A DNA stretch of 34,240 nt from JASEGV01 sp037443545 (GTDB lineage Bacteria > Bacteroidota > Ignavibacteria > UBA10030 > BY39), in assembly GCA_037443545.1 (NCBI GenBank), contig JBBIOD010000013.1:1-34240 (forward strand), in the 5' to 3' direction. This document shows, piece by piece, positions 13,946 to 22,403 of the stretch (position 1 is the first letter of the stretch; each line of letters starts with the position of its first letter). The notes beneath the pieces were generated by a model. It was not told the origin of the DNA. It made no database searches and worked only from the letters and a program-made list of their open reading frames with translations. The position numbers and the translations under genes are program-made.

Positions 13946-15643
13946 CTAAAAATCAACTCTAATTGTTCCACCAAAATTATGATGTTCTATATCGAAGATG
14001 AATATTTCGTTTTTAGTTAATTTCCATTCGTATCTTAAATCAAACCAAACTTCGTTAATTATTTGGTACGCTAAATTAAATTGTGCTAAATATTTTTTTT
14101 GTTGTATTCCATCTAAAAATTTCGTGGGAGGTATATCGAGCCCTTCGCGCAATGGCTGTAAAAAATCGCCACCGACGTTTTTTATTAAACTGCCCAACGA
14201 ATCATACGAGTTCTCGCCCGAGCGTTGGATTTCGAATTGCGTTGTTAATGTGAAACGATTAGTTATTAAATGATCTAACCTGAAGAACCAACTTTCAGCA
14301 TTCGGACCGATTTGAGTACCCAATAAAACATTGTTGCTCGAATACTCATTCTCGCGTGAACGGTTATGCGAGAACATATATGGATCGGCGAGTGTGTATT
14401 CGAACATAACATTCGTATTCGGTATATTCAGCGGGTCAACAGCCATCAAACCAATTTGAAAAGCATACTTATTTTCCCATCTGTCCTTCCCCAATTTTGG
14501 TATTTCGATATCATCAAAAAAAAGTGTACTTTGTATTTCGTAGCCTTTACACGGACGAACTTGAACATCGAGAGCAAGAAAACCGTTGTCCCTTTCCTGA
14601 CGCGACCTCTGCACCGATTCGAAAAATGTTATCGGATTCAGATAACCCAAATCGACCGATCGGTTGCTATATACTGATAATTCGTGAATACCTAAATCTA
14701 AATAATTATTGATACTAAATTCAAATCGATGAGCAGCGATGTATTTATCAGCCACTACTGGTTCGCTGGCGCCGTTATCTAGAGGTAAGCGATTACCGGG
14801 TTTGCCGAGAAGCCAACCGTGTAAGAAAGTGTATTTGATGTTTTTGTATTCAGCATCCATCCGTATAGCATCGAAAACACGATGATAATCGGAAATAAAA
14901 AGCTTATCGCCATAACTGTTACCCCACAACACCCGCTCTCTTCCTACTTGTGCAGAAATTATTCCAGCGTCGAATCTCAGGTACCCTTCAACGAAATCAA
15001 AATTTTTTGCTTCAGGAGTTGTGAGTGCAAAACTTTGACCGATGCGTTTATCACGCCCAAGCACCTCACGGCTTCCCCAGAATTGTGCATTAGTGAGTTG
15101 AAAGTAGTAACCTAATTTATCGTAGATCGTGCCGCGTAATCTGGGACCGACTTCCACGAATGATGCGTTGGCGTGCAAGCCTTCACCGCTCGAACGCCTG
15201 AAATCTATATTTATCAAGCCGTTTACGAAAAATGAGATAATACTATCTGAGTAAGCATAGATATGTTTCTCTTGTTCATGAAAAGTTCCGCGCACCATTC
15301 CGGAAACAAAATCGTTACTTCCGCCGAAGAAAATAAATGAATTATTTAGTGATTTTTTGATATCGAATTCAAATTCAATTAAATAATCGTTTAAAAAGTT
15401 ATTTTCGGTGTGAGTAAGTTGCTTTTTATTTTCTTGAACTTGCACGATAAAATGGGCAACTTCTTTTCGCGAAAGTGGAAGAACAGCATCGTGATAATTG
15501 CTGATGATATTTTTTAATTCCATCCGTTTCAAAAAACTGTAAACCGGATGGTTTGCCGGGATATTTTCAGTTTGTGAGTACGAGAAGCTCCACAATAAAA
15601 GAATTAAAACCGATTGAAATTGTATTTTTGATTTGTGATTCAT
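13946..15643 (-). CDS. Wzi-like capsule-assembly outer-membrane barrel
   Basis: The chosen frame gives 565 residues: a signal peptide (about 1-24, ending FSYSQ), then PANHPVYSFLKRMELKNII and a long series of amphipathic strands typical of an 18-stranded outer-membrane barrel. It resembles the capsule-assembly Wzi family, which anchors or organises surface polysaccharide (GRERVLWGNSYGDKL, SVDLGYLNPITFFESVQ). I chose the ATG at 15643, 5 nt after the DUF2279 stop; an upstream TTG at 15670 would overlap that gene and spoil the signal peptide. It is the last gene of the ugd-UXS-DUF2279 operon, which supports a polysaccharide role. No Shine-Dalgarno sequence is visible, so coupled translation is likely. 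Confidence 0.85.
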   Translation of the reverse strand: MNHKSKIQFQSVLILLLWSFSYSQTENIPANHPVYSFLKRMELKNIISNYHDAVLPLSRKEVAHFIVQVQENKKQLTHTENNFLNDYLIEFEFDIKKSLNNSFIFFGGSNDFVSGMVRGTFHEQEKHIYAYSDSIISFFVNGLINIDFRRSSGEGLHANASFVEVGPRLRGTIYDKLGYYFQLTNAQFWGSREVLGRDKRIGQSFALTTPEAKNFDFVEGYLRFDAGIISAQVGRERVLWGNSYGDKLFISDYHRVFDAIRMDAEYKNIKYTFLHGWLLGKPGNRLPLDNGASEPVVADKYIAAHRFEFSINNYLDLGIHELSVYSNRSVDLGYLNPITFFESVQRSRQERDNGFLALDVQVRPCKGYEIQSTLFFDDIEIPKLGKDRWENKYAFQIGLMAVDPLNIPNTNVMFEYTLADPYMFSHNRSRENEYSSNNVLLGTQIGPNAESWFFRLDHLITNRFTLTTQFEIQRSGENSYDSLGSLIKNVGGDFLQPLREGLDIPPTKFLDGIQQKKYLAQFNLAYQIINEVWFDLRYEWKLTKNEIFIFDIEHHNFGGTIRVDF

Positions 15644-15648
15644 AAAAT

Positions 15649-16529
15649 TTAATAATACAAACCGAACCAAATTACTCTGGGGGAAATTTGTATCGCGGGT
15701 GTTGGAAATTTAAAATAATCTAACCCTTCACCGATAGTTTTTAAGAACTCAGTATTTTGGGGTATTATTTCTGAAAAATCAAAATCGGGTGCGAGCAATA
15801 TCATACCGTATTGTTTTGATTGATCGTTTAGATTTCTGACACTGTAGCCGACCGACAAATTAAGAAAATCCGGAAATATTTTCGGGAATATTTTTCCCGT
15901 TTTAATACTGAGCCAAAAAGTTTGACCCTCATAGTCATCTACCGGAGTGTGTATTTGTCCGGGAATGTTTCCGGCTTTTCCATACTGTCGGGGATAATAA
16001 CTTGCCTTGAATCCAAGATTTTTAAATTCAGGAACGTAGTATTGTAGCAAAGGATAAAAACTGCCCGCAATATTTGCTGCAGCATCAACCCTGTCGAATC
16101 CCCATTGCGAAAAACCGTCTTGAATTTCAATGAACGACAAAAACAAACTTCCACCGATCGCCCCTATCCAATGAGCAGTCTCCTCGCCCAAGCCCGCCCA
16201 ACGGTACGACTTCTTTAAGATAAAATTAGTAAAAGCGCCATTCCAGGTATGTCCGATTTTGTCGACCGACTTGCCATAAACTAAATCTTCTTGAAAGTGA
16301 AAAGGTTTCCGCCAATGCTTCCACCAGGCATTAAGTTGATAATGATAAACTGCAGTCCCGGCGCTAACTACACATCCACTAGCTAAAGCCACCCTAGTAT
16401 AATTTATCGTATTGGGAGATGTGCTTATGGTGTAGGATGAAGTTGAATCAATCAGAGTTGAGACTGAAGAAGCAAAACTATTTTCTGAGATTATGCTAAA
16501 AAATAAAAAAAATATTAAAAAAAACTTTT

Positions 16530-16533
<4 letters not shown>
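15649..16533 (-). CDS. DUF2279 family envelope protein
   Basis: The 294-residue protein has a signal peptide (about 1-22, ending SFAS). A DUF2279/YfiM-like core follows: VDKIGHTWNGAF, EETAHWIGAIGGSLFLSFIEI, then QDGFSQWGFDRVDAAANIAG. These histidine, glutamate and aspartate motifs define the family, whose biochemical role is unknown. It is probably periplasmic or in the outer membrane: two to three hydrophobic helices are followed by a strand-rich second half ending in an aromatic residue. Its ATG overlaps the UXS stop by 4 nt (ATGA), and it is followed 5 nt later by the Wzi-like barrel. That placement suggests a part in surface polysaccharide export or anchoring. Confidence 0.85.
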
Positions 16534-17472
<939 letters not shown>

Positions 17473-17483
<11 letters not shown>

Positions 17484-18789
17484 TTATTACTCTTCTTCCG
17501 ATTGAATAATATGCAAAGCCTGTTTCTATCATTGCCTCGGGATCATATATATTCCTTCCATCAAAAATTGCATTATGTTTCATCAATTTTTTCATTTTAA
17601 CAAAATCGGGACGACGGAATTCGTTCCATTCTGTAACAATAACCAACGCTTCAGCATTTTTTAGAGCATCGTAATTATTTTCAAAGTATTTAATTTTGTT
17701 CCCATAAATACGTTTGGCTTCGTGCAAAGCTACGGGGTCGTGGGCTTGAACTTTTACTCCACGTTGTAATAACTCGTTAATAATTGTAATCGAAGGGGCT
17801 TCACGCATATCGTCTGTATTCGGTTTGAATGAGAGCCCCCAAATTGTGATTGTTTTTCCTTTAATATTATTGTTAAAATATTTTAAAAGTTTTTTCACAA
17901 TCAGTTTTTTCTGGTCGCGATTTACGCTCTCGACCGATTTCAAGATTTGAAAACGATAACCGTAGTCCGAAGATGTTTTCACAAGTGCAGCGATATCTTT
18001 TGGGAAGCAAGAACCGCCGTAGCCAACTCCGGGAAAAAGAAACTGGTATCCTATCCGCTCGTCGCTTCCAACACCGAGACGAACATTTTTAACATCGGCA
18101 CCAACACGCTCGCATATATTTGCAATCTCATTCATGAATGTAACCTTTGTAGCTAACAGAGCATTAGCGGCATATTTAGTCAATTCTGAACTTAACTCAT
18201 CCATAAATATTATTGGTTTGCCGGTTCGGACAAATGGAGCGTACAAATCGCCCATAATTTTACGGGCTTTTTCGCTGAGCGTTCCAATTACAACACGGTC
18301 GGGTTTGAAAAAATCGTTTATCGCTGCACCCTCTTTTAAAAATTCAGGATTAGATACAACATCGAATGGATGTTTGGTTTCCTTACGAATTATATCCCGG
18401 ACTTTGAATGCAGTTCCTACTGGCACAGTGCTTTTATTTACAATAACTTTATAGCCGTTTATGTATTTGCCGACTTGTTTTGCCACTGCTAACACGTGTT
18501 TCAGATCAGCCGAACCGTCTTCCGATTGTGGAGTCGGCAATGCCAAAAATATTATATCAGTATTTTTAACCGCCGTTTCTAAATTGGTAGAAAAACTTAA
18601 CCTCTTTTCGTGTATGTTTTTTTTCAAAAACTCCTCTAAACCCGGTTCGTAAATTGGTGTTTTCCCTTTTTTCATCGTTTTAATTTTGTTGATATCGTTA
18701 TCAACGCAAATTACATCGTTGCCACTTTCGGCAAAGCAGGTTCCAGCAACTAACCCGACATATCCGCTTCCAACTATACTAATTTTCAA
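17473..18789 (-). CDS. ugd: UDP-glucose 6-dehydrogenase
   Basis: The 438-residue enzyme oxidises UDP-glucose twice with NAD+ to give UDP-glucuronate. It has the Rossmann motif GSGYVGLV (7-14), NPEFLKEG (147-154) and the catalytic cysteine C261 in GYGGSCFPKD. The C-terminal UDP-binding domain carries GLSFKPNTDDMREAPS. The start is TTG at 18789, with AAAGGA 7 nt upstream; an in-frame TAA lies directly before it and the product begins with the canonical KISIVGSGYVG. It is the first gene of the polysaccharide operon, driven by the promoter at 18837-18865, and overlaps UXS by 11 nt. Confidence 0.97.
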
Positions 18790-18836
18790 TTATATTTCCT
18801 TTCATTTATTTTAAATATTTCAAGAAAATCTGCATA

Positions 18837-18865
18837 AGTATATCAAATATTTTAGTCTTTTTCAA
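18837..18865 (-). promoter_or_regulatory. Sigma70-type promoter of the ugd operon
   Basis: TTGAAA (18860-18865), a 17-bp spacer and TATACT (18837-18842) on the minus strand. The -35 lies inside the last codons of lutC. The leader is about 40 nt and contains AAAGGA before the TTG start. Confidence 0.7.
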
Positions 18866-19421
18866 GATTAACGATTATAACACACAATTTTTTTGGACCG
18901 TGAACACCTGTAACCAATACTTTTTCGATATCCGCAGTCCGGCTCGGTCCAGAAATTATTGTAACGCAATTCGATTCGACAAATAAATTCCGGCTATTCA
19001 ACAATTTCACAGCCACACTTAAATCAGGAACGATATTGGCTACTTCTGATACGATGATATTTGCTCTCGGTAGAAGCGAAAGCAAACGAGGTTCATTATT
19101 ACTGGCTATTAGAATTGCACTACCAGTTTGAGCTACTAGATATTCGGCATAGCTAACAGCTACATCAGCTTCCGCAACTCCGTTTTTAAATTCTTCATCG
19201 GTACCAAATTCTTCAACATATTTTATATTGATCGCACTGTTCACGAAAAGACTTTCGTTGAGTTGGAATCTATTATTTACTAATGCCGACTTGTATTGAT
19301 TTTCATTAATGAATGAGGCGATTATTGTTGCGGCAATTTCATAATTAGATGCAACAAAACATTCTCCATTAATTATTTCTAGTTCAGATTTGAATTGTGC
19401 TATTAATGCGTTATGATCCAT
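18852..19421 (-). CDS. lutC: Lactate utilization protein C (LUD domain)
   Basis: The 189-residue protein is a single LUD domain (LutC/YkgG type), a subunit of the LutABC complex that oxidises L-lactate to pyruvate. Recognisable segments are the AEADVAVSYAEYLVAQTGS stretch and LPRANIIVSEVANIVPDL, followed by the glycine-rich SGPSRTADIEKVLVTGVHGP at the C-terminus. It begins 9 nt after lutB and is the last gene of the lut run. It has no cysteine motif, consistent with its role as the non-iron-sulfur subunit. The exact reaction of this LUD subunit is not established. Confidence 0.92.
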   Translation of the reverse strand: MDHNALIAQFKSELEIINGECFVASNYEIAATIIASFINENQYKSALVNNRFQLNESLFVNSAINIKYVEEFGTDEEFKNGVAEADVAVSYAEYLVAQTGSAILIASNNEPRLLSLLPRANIIVSEVANIVPDLSVAVKLLNSRNLFVESNCVTIISGPSRTADIEKVLVTGVHGPKKLCVIIVNLEKD

Positions 19422-19430
19422 CGTTAGAAA

Positions 19431-20825
19431 TTATTTTGAGAGTTCACTTTTCCAAATCTCGTGAAAAGATTTTTCAGCTAATTCCGGAATATTTTTGTAC
19501 TCAGAATCTTCTGAATTTTTCAAACCATCCCGTCCAATTAACGGTTGCAGGAAATGTACTATTTTTGATAATAAATTATACAAAAATAAATTATTCATCA
19601 CACTACGCCATACTCTAAAAAGTAATTTTTCGGTAAACGGGGTATAACTATTTGCGACAGCTTGGTTTCTTATCCAGAGTAATGTGTGATGAATATTAAT
19701 TTTAACGGGACAGATTTCAGTGCAAGCCCCGCAAAGAGTAGACCCGAAAGCCAGTTCCCTACCATCACACAATGAAGACATTGCTGGGGTAAGTATCGAA
19801 CCGATAGGACCGGGATAAACTGAACCATAAGCATGACCGCCGACTGATTGATACACGGGACAAATGTTCATACAGGCACCGCATTTAATGCAATAAAGTG
19901 AGGAATTTGTTTCAGGATTTTTGAGAAGCTTGCTCCTCCCATTATCCAGTAAAATTACAAATATTTTTTCAGGACCGTCGATTTCGTTCGGATGTTTAGG
20001 TTTGTTTATTAATGAGACGTAGCTGGTAATTTTTTGACCGGTAGCACTTGTGGGAAGTAATTTTAAAAGTAAAAACGCCATGTCGATGGAAGGAACCACT
20101 TTTTCGATTCCTGTAATAACGATATGGATTTTCGGGATAGTCGTGGCGAGGCGGGCATTCCCTTCGTTTTCAACAAGAACGATTGTTCCAGTTTCAGCAA
20201 TAAGAAAATTTGCCCCCGATATTCCCGCATCCGCTTTCAGAAATTTTTCACGCAAAATATTTCGTGAATAACCGGTTAAAACTGTCGGGTCGTTGGTATA
20301 AGGTAGACCCAATTTTTCAGAAAAAAGCTTGCCTATTTCTTCTCTCGACTTGTGGAGCGCCGGTGCTGTGATGTGTGACGGTGTTTCACCGGCAAGTTGT
20401 ATTATATACTCGCCTAAATCAGTTTCAACAACCTCAACTCCTGCTTTTTCTAGGTGTTCATTCAGCTGAATTTCCTCCGTAACCATCGATTTTGATTTCA
20501 CTACAGACTTTGCAGAACCGTTACTCAATATTTCTTTCACTGATACACATGCTTCTTCCCCATTAGATGCACGAATTACTTGCACGCCATTGCCTTGACA
20601 TTTCTTCTCAAATAATTCTAAATAGTAATCCAAATTATCTATTGCAATTTTTCGTATCTGATGTGCTTTTTGGCGTAATAATTCCCACTCGTTAAGATCT
20701 TCGATAACAGATTTTCGTTTCAATAACGTTAGTTCTGTTGCTTTTTTAACATTCGTACAGAGCTTCTCATCGGTAAGGCTTCGTCGTATATTCTCTCTGA
20801 AATATTTTGGTGAAAGATTTTCCAT
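19431..20825 (-). CDS. lutB: Lactate utilization iron-sulfur protein LutB
   Basis: The 464-residue protein combines an N-terminal LUD domain (about 60-295; GANFLIAETGTIVLVENEGN) with a ferredoxin-like domain. Cluster ligands are C312, C315, C318 and C322 (CIKCGACMNIC) and C365, C368 and C372 (CGACTEIC), enough for [4Fe-4S] clusters. The C-terminal region (about 390-464) is the family extension. LutB relays electrons between LutA and the rest of the chain in L-lactate oxidation. The gene is 148 nt downstream of lutA; that gap is unusually long for this operon and holds a possible attenuator and a 7-bp periodic repeat. The start has no clear ribosome site. Confidence 0.95.
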   Translation of the reverse strand: MENLSPKYFRENIRRSLTDEKLCTNVKKATELTLLKRKSVIEDLNEWELLRQKAHQIRKIAIDNLDYYLELFEKKCQGNGVQVIRASNGEEACVSVKEILSNGSAKSVVKSKSMVTEEIQLNEHLEKAGVEVVETDLGEYIIQLAGETPSHITAPALHKSREEIGKLFSEKLGLPYTNDPTVLTGYSRNILREKFLKADAGISGANFLIAETGTIVLVENEGNARLATTIPKIHIVITGIEKVVPSIDMAFLLLKLLPTSATGQKITSYVSLINKPKHPNEIDGPEKIFVILLDNGRSKLLKNPETNSSLYCIKCGACMNICPVYQSVGGHAYGSVYPGPIGSILTPAMSSLCDGRELAFGSTLCGACTEICPVKINIHHTLLWIRNQAVANSYTPFTEKLLFRVWRSVMNNLFLYNLLSKIVHFLQPLIGRDGLKNSEDSEYKNIPELAEKSFHEIWKSELSK

Positions 20826-20863
20826 AGTTTATGAATTGTTTTTTATTAATTACCACTTGTCCG

Positions 20864-20882
20864 AAAAACCCGCTTCATCGGG
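20864..20882 (-). terminator. Weak terminator-like hairpin between lutA and lutB
   Basis: On the minus strand CCCG and CGGG (20879-20882 with 20869-20872) form a 4-bp GC stem with a 6-nt loop, followed by five T (20868-20864). The stem is short, so this could be a partial terminator reducing lutBC expression, or chance. Confidence 0.3.
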
Positions 20883-20921
20883 AGTAGGAAGTTTGTTACT
20901 TGTCAATACCTGATTTCCATT

Positions 20922-20970
20922 TGACTACTAACTATAACCCAGTAACTAATTGCAAACTGCTGACTGCTCA
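20922..20970. repeat. Degenerate 7-bp periodic repeat
   Basis: Seven consecutive heptamers on the plus strand read TGACTAC, TAACTAT, AACCCAG, TAACTAA, TTGCAAA, CTGCTGA, CTGCTCA. All seven have C at position 4, five have T at position 5 and five have A at position 6. The block ends 3 nt from the lutA stop. It resembles the heptanucleotide short tandem repeats known from some bacterial intergenic regions, but is strongly decayed. Confidence 0.5.
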
Positions 20971-20973
20971 TTG

Positions 20974-21693
20974 TTAATATCCTGCCACCAATAACTGTGC
21001 AATATGCAGCGTTCGTATTTTACTTTTCTTTTGTTTTAAAACGGCATCTATATTCATCAAACAACTCGTATCGTTTGCCACTACATACTCGGCACCGCTG
21101 TTTATGATATTCAATACTTTATCTTCAGTGATGTTCGTTGATAACTCCGGAAACTTAAACGAAAAAGTTCCACCGAATCCACAGCAGCGATTGCTTTCTT
21201 TCATTTCGATAAACTCAACTCCGTGAACATTCTTAATTAATTCTCGTGGTTCGTTCGAGATATGCAATTCCCTCAATAAGTGACACGACTCGTGATACGT
21301 TACCCGTCCCTTAAATGAAGCACCTACTTCGGTAAGCTTTAAAACATTAACAATAAATTCCGACAGTTCGAATATATTTATTTTTATTTGTTCTAATTTA
21401 TTACGCGCTTCTTTGCTCAGATCTAATTTATCATAAAATACTTTTACCATACTAACGCACGAGCCAGAAGGTGCAACTATGTATTTGGAATTAGCAAATA
21501 TGTTTATGAATCGTTCAGCCAATATTTTAGCATCATTACGGTAGCCGTTATTGAATGCAGGTTGTCCACAACATGTTTGCTCGAATGGGTAATCAATTGA
21601 ACAACCTAATTTTTTCAAGATATTTACGGTGGCAACCCCAACTTGGGGTGCAAATTGGTCGACGAGGCATGGAATGAAAAGGCTGATTTTCAT
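20974..21693 (-). CDS. lutA: Lactate utilization protein LutA (CCG-domain)
   Basis: The 239-residue protein has two cysteine-rich CCG domains: C9 with C41-C42 (CCGQPAFNNG) and C137 with C170-C171 (CCGFGGTFS). These bind iron-sulfur clusters in the heterodisulfide-reductase/LutA/GlpC family. It starts the lutABC set for L-lactate oxidation in the cytoplasm. The promoter at 21715-21743 and an adjacent 12-bp palindrome lie just upstream. No lldR- or lutR-type regulator gene is present in the window. The start lacks a clear Shine-Dalgarno sequence. Length is normal. Confidence 0.94.
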   Translation of the reverse strand: MKISLFIPCLVDQFAPQVGVATVNILKKLGCSIDYPFEQTCCGQPAFNNGYRNDAKILAERFINIFANSKYIVAPSGSCVSMVKVFYDKLDLSKEARNKLEQIKINIFELSEFIVNVLKLTEVGASFKGRVTYHESCHLLRELHISNEPRELIKNVHGVEFIEMKESNRCCGFGGTFSFKFPELSTNITEDKVLNIINSGAEYVVANDTSCLMNIDAVLKQKKSKIRTLHIAQLLVAGY

Positions 21694-21714
21694 CTAAGAT
21701 TTAATTTTTGATTT

Positions 21715-21743
21715 AATGTATAAAACAGGGGTGAGAATTTCAA
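21715..21743 (-). promoter_or_regulatory. Sigma70-type promoter of lutABC
   Basis: TTGAAA (21738-21743), a 17-bp spacer and TACATT (21715-21720) on the minus strand. The predicted start near 21708 gives a short leader to the lutA ATG at 21693. Confidence 0.6.
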
Positions 21744-21745
21744 AG

Positions 21746-21757
21746 AAGTAGCTACTT
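21746..21757. promoter_or_regulatory. 12-bp palindrome upstream of the lutABC promoter
   Basis: AAGTAGCTACTT is a perfect palindrome ending 3 nt before the -35 element and overlapping the stop codon of the thermonuclease gene. Its position suits an operator, but no second copy or regulator gene was found. Confidence 0.35.
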
Positions 21758-22117
21758 ACACTTGATATATGCAGCCATTTTAGCTTTTACCATTTCGTCA
21801 TTAATATTTTTTTGAACACCTTCTTTACTGGTTATCCAAACCTCACCCAAATATCTCCCATATTTTTCTTTTCGGTCTTTGATGGTTTGAATTATAACTG
21901 CTTTTTGAAGCACTAATTTTCTTAGGTAGTCGCGTGATTTAATGCCTTCGAACTTTGTTTTTCCAACAATTTCAGGAGTATTAATTCGATTCAAGCGTAT
22001 TTTTTCTCCCCGTAGCCAGGTATTCAATCCTAAATCGATATCGACGGTACAAGTATCGCCATCATAAACATCAGTTATTACCGCATTGTAATGATAAAGT
22101 TTTTCAATCGTTTTCAT
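21752..22117 (-). CDS. Thermonuclease-family (SNase) nuclease
   Basis: With the ATG at 22117 the protein has 121 residues, a bare staphylococcal-nuclease domain without signal peptide. VYDGDTCTVDIDLG supplies the calcium-binding Asp. IRLNRINTPEI carries the catalytic Arg and Glu of the RxxxxxTPE motif, with Asn where S. aureus nuclease has D40. DRKEKYGRYLGEVW carries the second catalytic Arg. GGAGGTAGG just before this ATG decides the start; a longer frame to 22198 runs through the upstream gene. It is a cytoplasmic, phage-like SNase by appearance. It follows the small basic protein by 10 nt and is likely co-transcribed with it. Confidence 0.88.
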   Translation of the reverse strand: MKTIEKLYHYNAVITDVYDGDTCTVDIDLGLNTWLRGEKIRLNRINTPEIVGKTKFEGIKSRDYLRKLVLQKAVIIQTIKDRKEKYGRYLGEVWITSKEGVQKNINDEMVKAKMAAYIKCK

Positions 22118-22127
22118 CCTACCTCCA

Positions 22128-22349
22128 TTAATATTTGCTCCTAAATTTACCATTATATCTTGCAATATTTTTTCTTGCTTTCTTCTTCTGATACTCACGT
22201 ATCGATAAAGTCGGTTGCGAATCGAAACCCTCCTTCTGCAGCTTCTTATATTCTAACAACTGATAGTTGATCTCTACATCTTTTTGATTGTGATGCTGAT
22301 CTTTTTTGTGTTTTGTGTTTGGTTTAGTTTTTCGTCTTATAAATCTCAT
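22128..22349 (-). CDS. Small basic protein of unknown function
   Basis: I do not recognise this 73-residue protein. It begins MRFIRRKTKPNTKHKKDQ and ends KKARKNIARYNGKFRSKY. It is very rich in Lys, Arg and His, with an acidic middle (DVEINYQLLEYKKLQKEG), and lacks hydrophobic segments. AAGAGG lies 9 nt before the ATG at 22349; an in-frame TTG at 22388 is less likely. It sits 54 nt after the spermidine-synthase-like gene and 10 nt before the nuclease. The composition would suit nucleic-acid or ribosome binding, which is inference only. Confidence 0.6.
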   Translation of the reverse strand: MRFIRRKTKPNTKHKKDQHHNQKDVEINYQLLEYKKLQKEGFDSQPTLSIREYQKKKARKNIARYNGKFRSKY

Positions 22350-22403
22350 TCTATATTTCCTCTTACTGGAGTATTTCCTTTCTTTCAATGCCTGAATCGT
22401 TTT

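Noticed and set aside
15644..15670. TTG start for the Wzi-like protein
   Set aside because: It overlaps the DUF2279 stop and puts nine residues before a signal peptide that is complete from the ATG at 15643.
20922..20970. CRISPR-like array between lutA and lutB
   Set aside because: The repeat unit is 7 bp with no spacers, and no cas gene is present.
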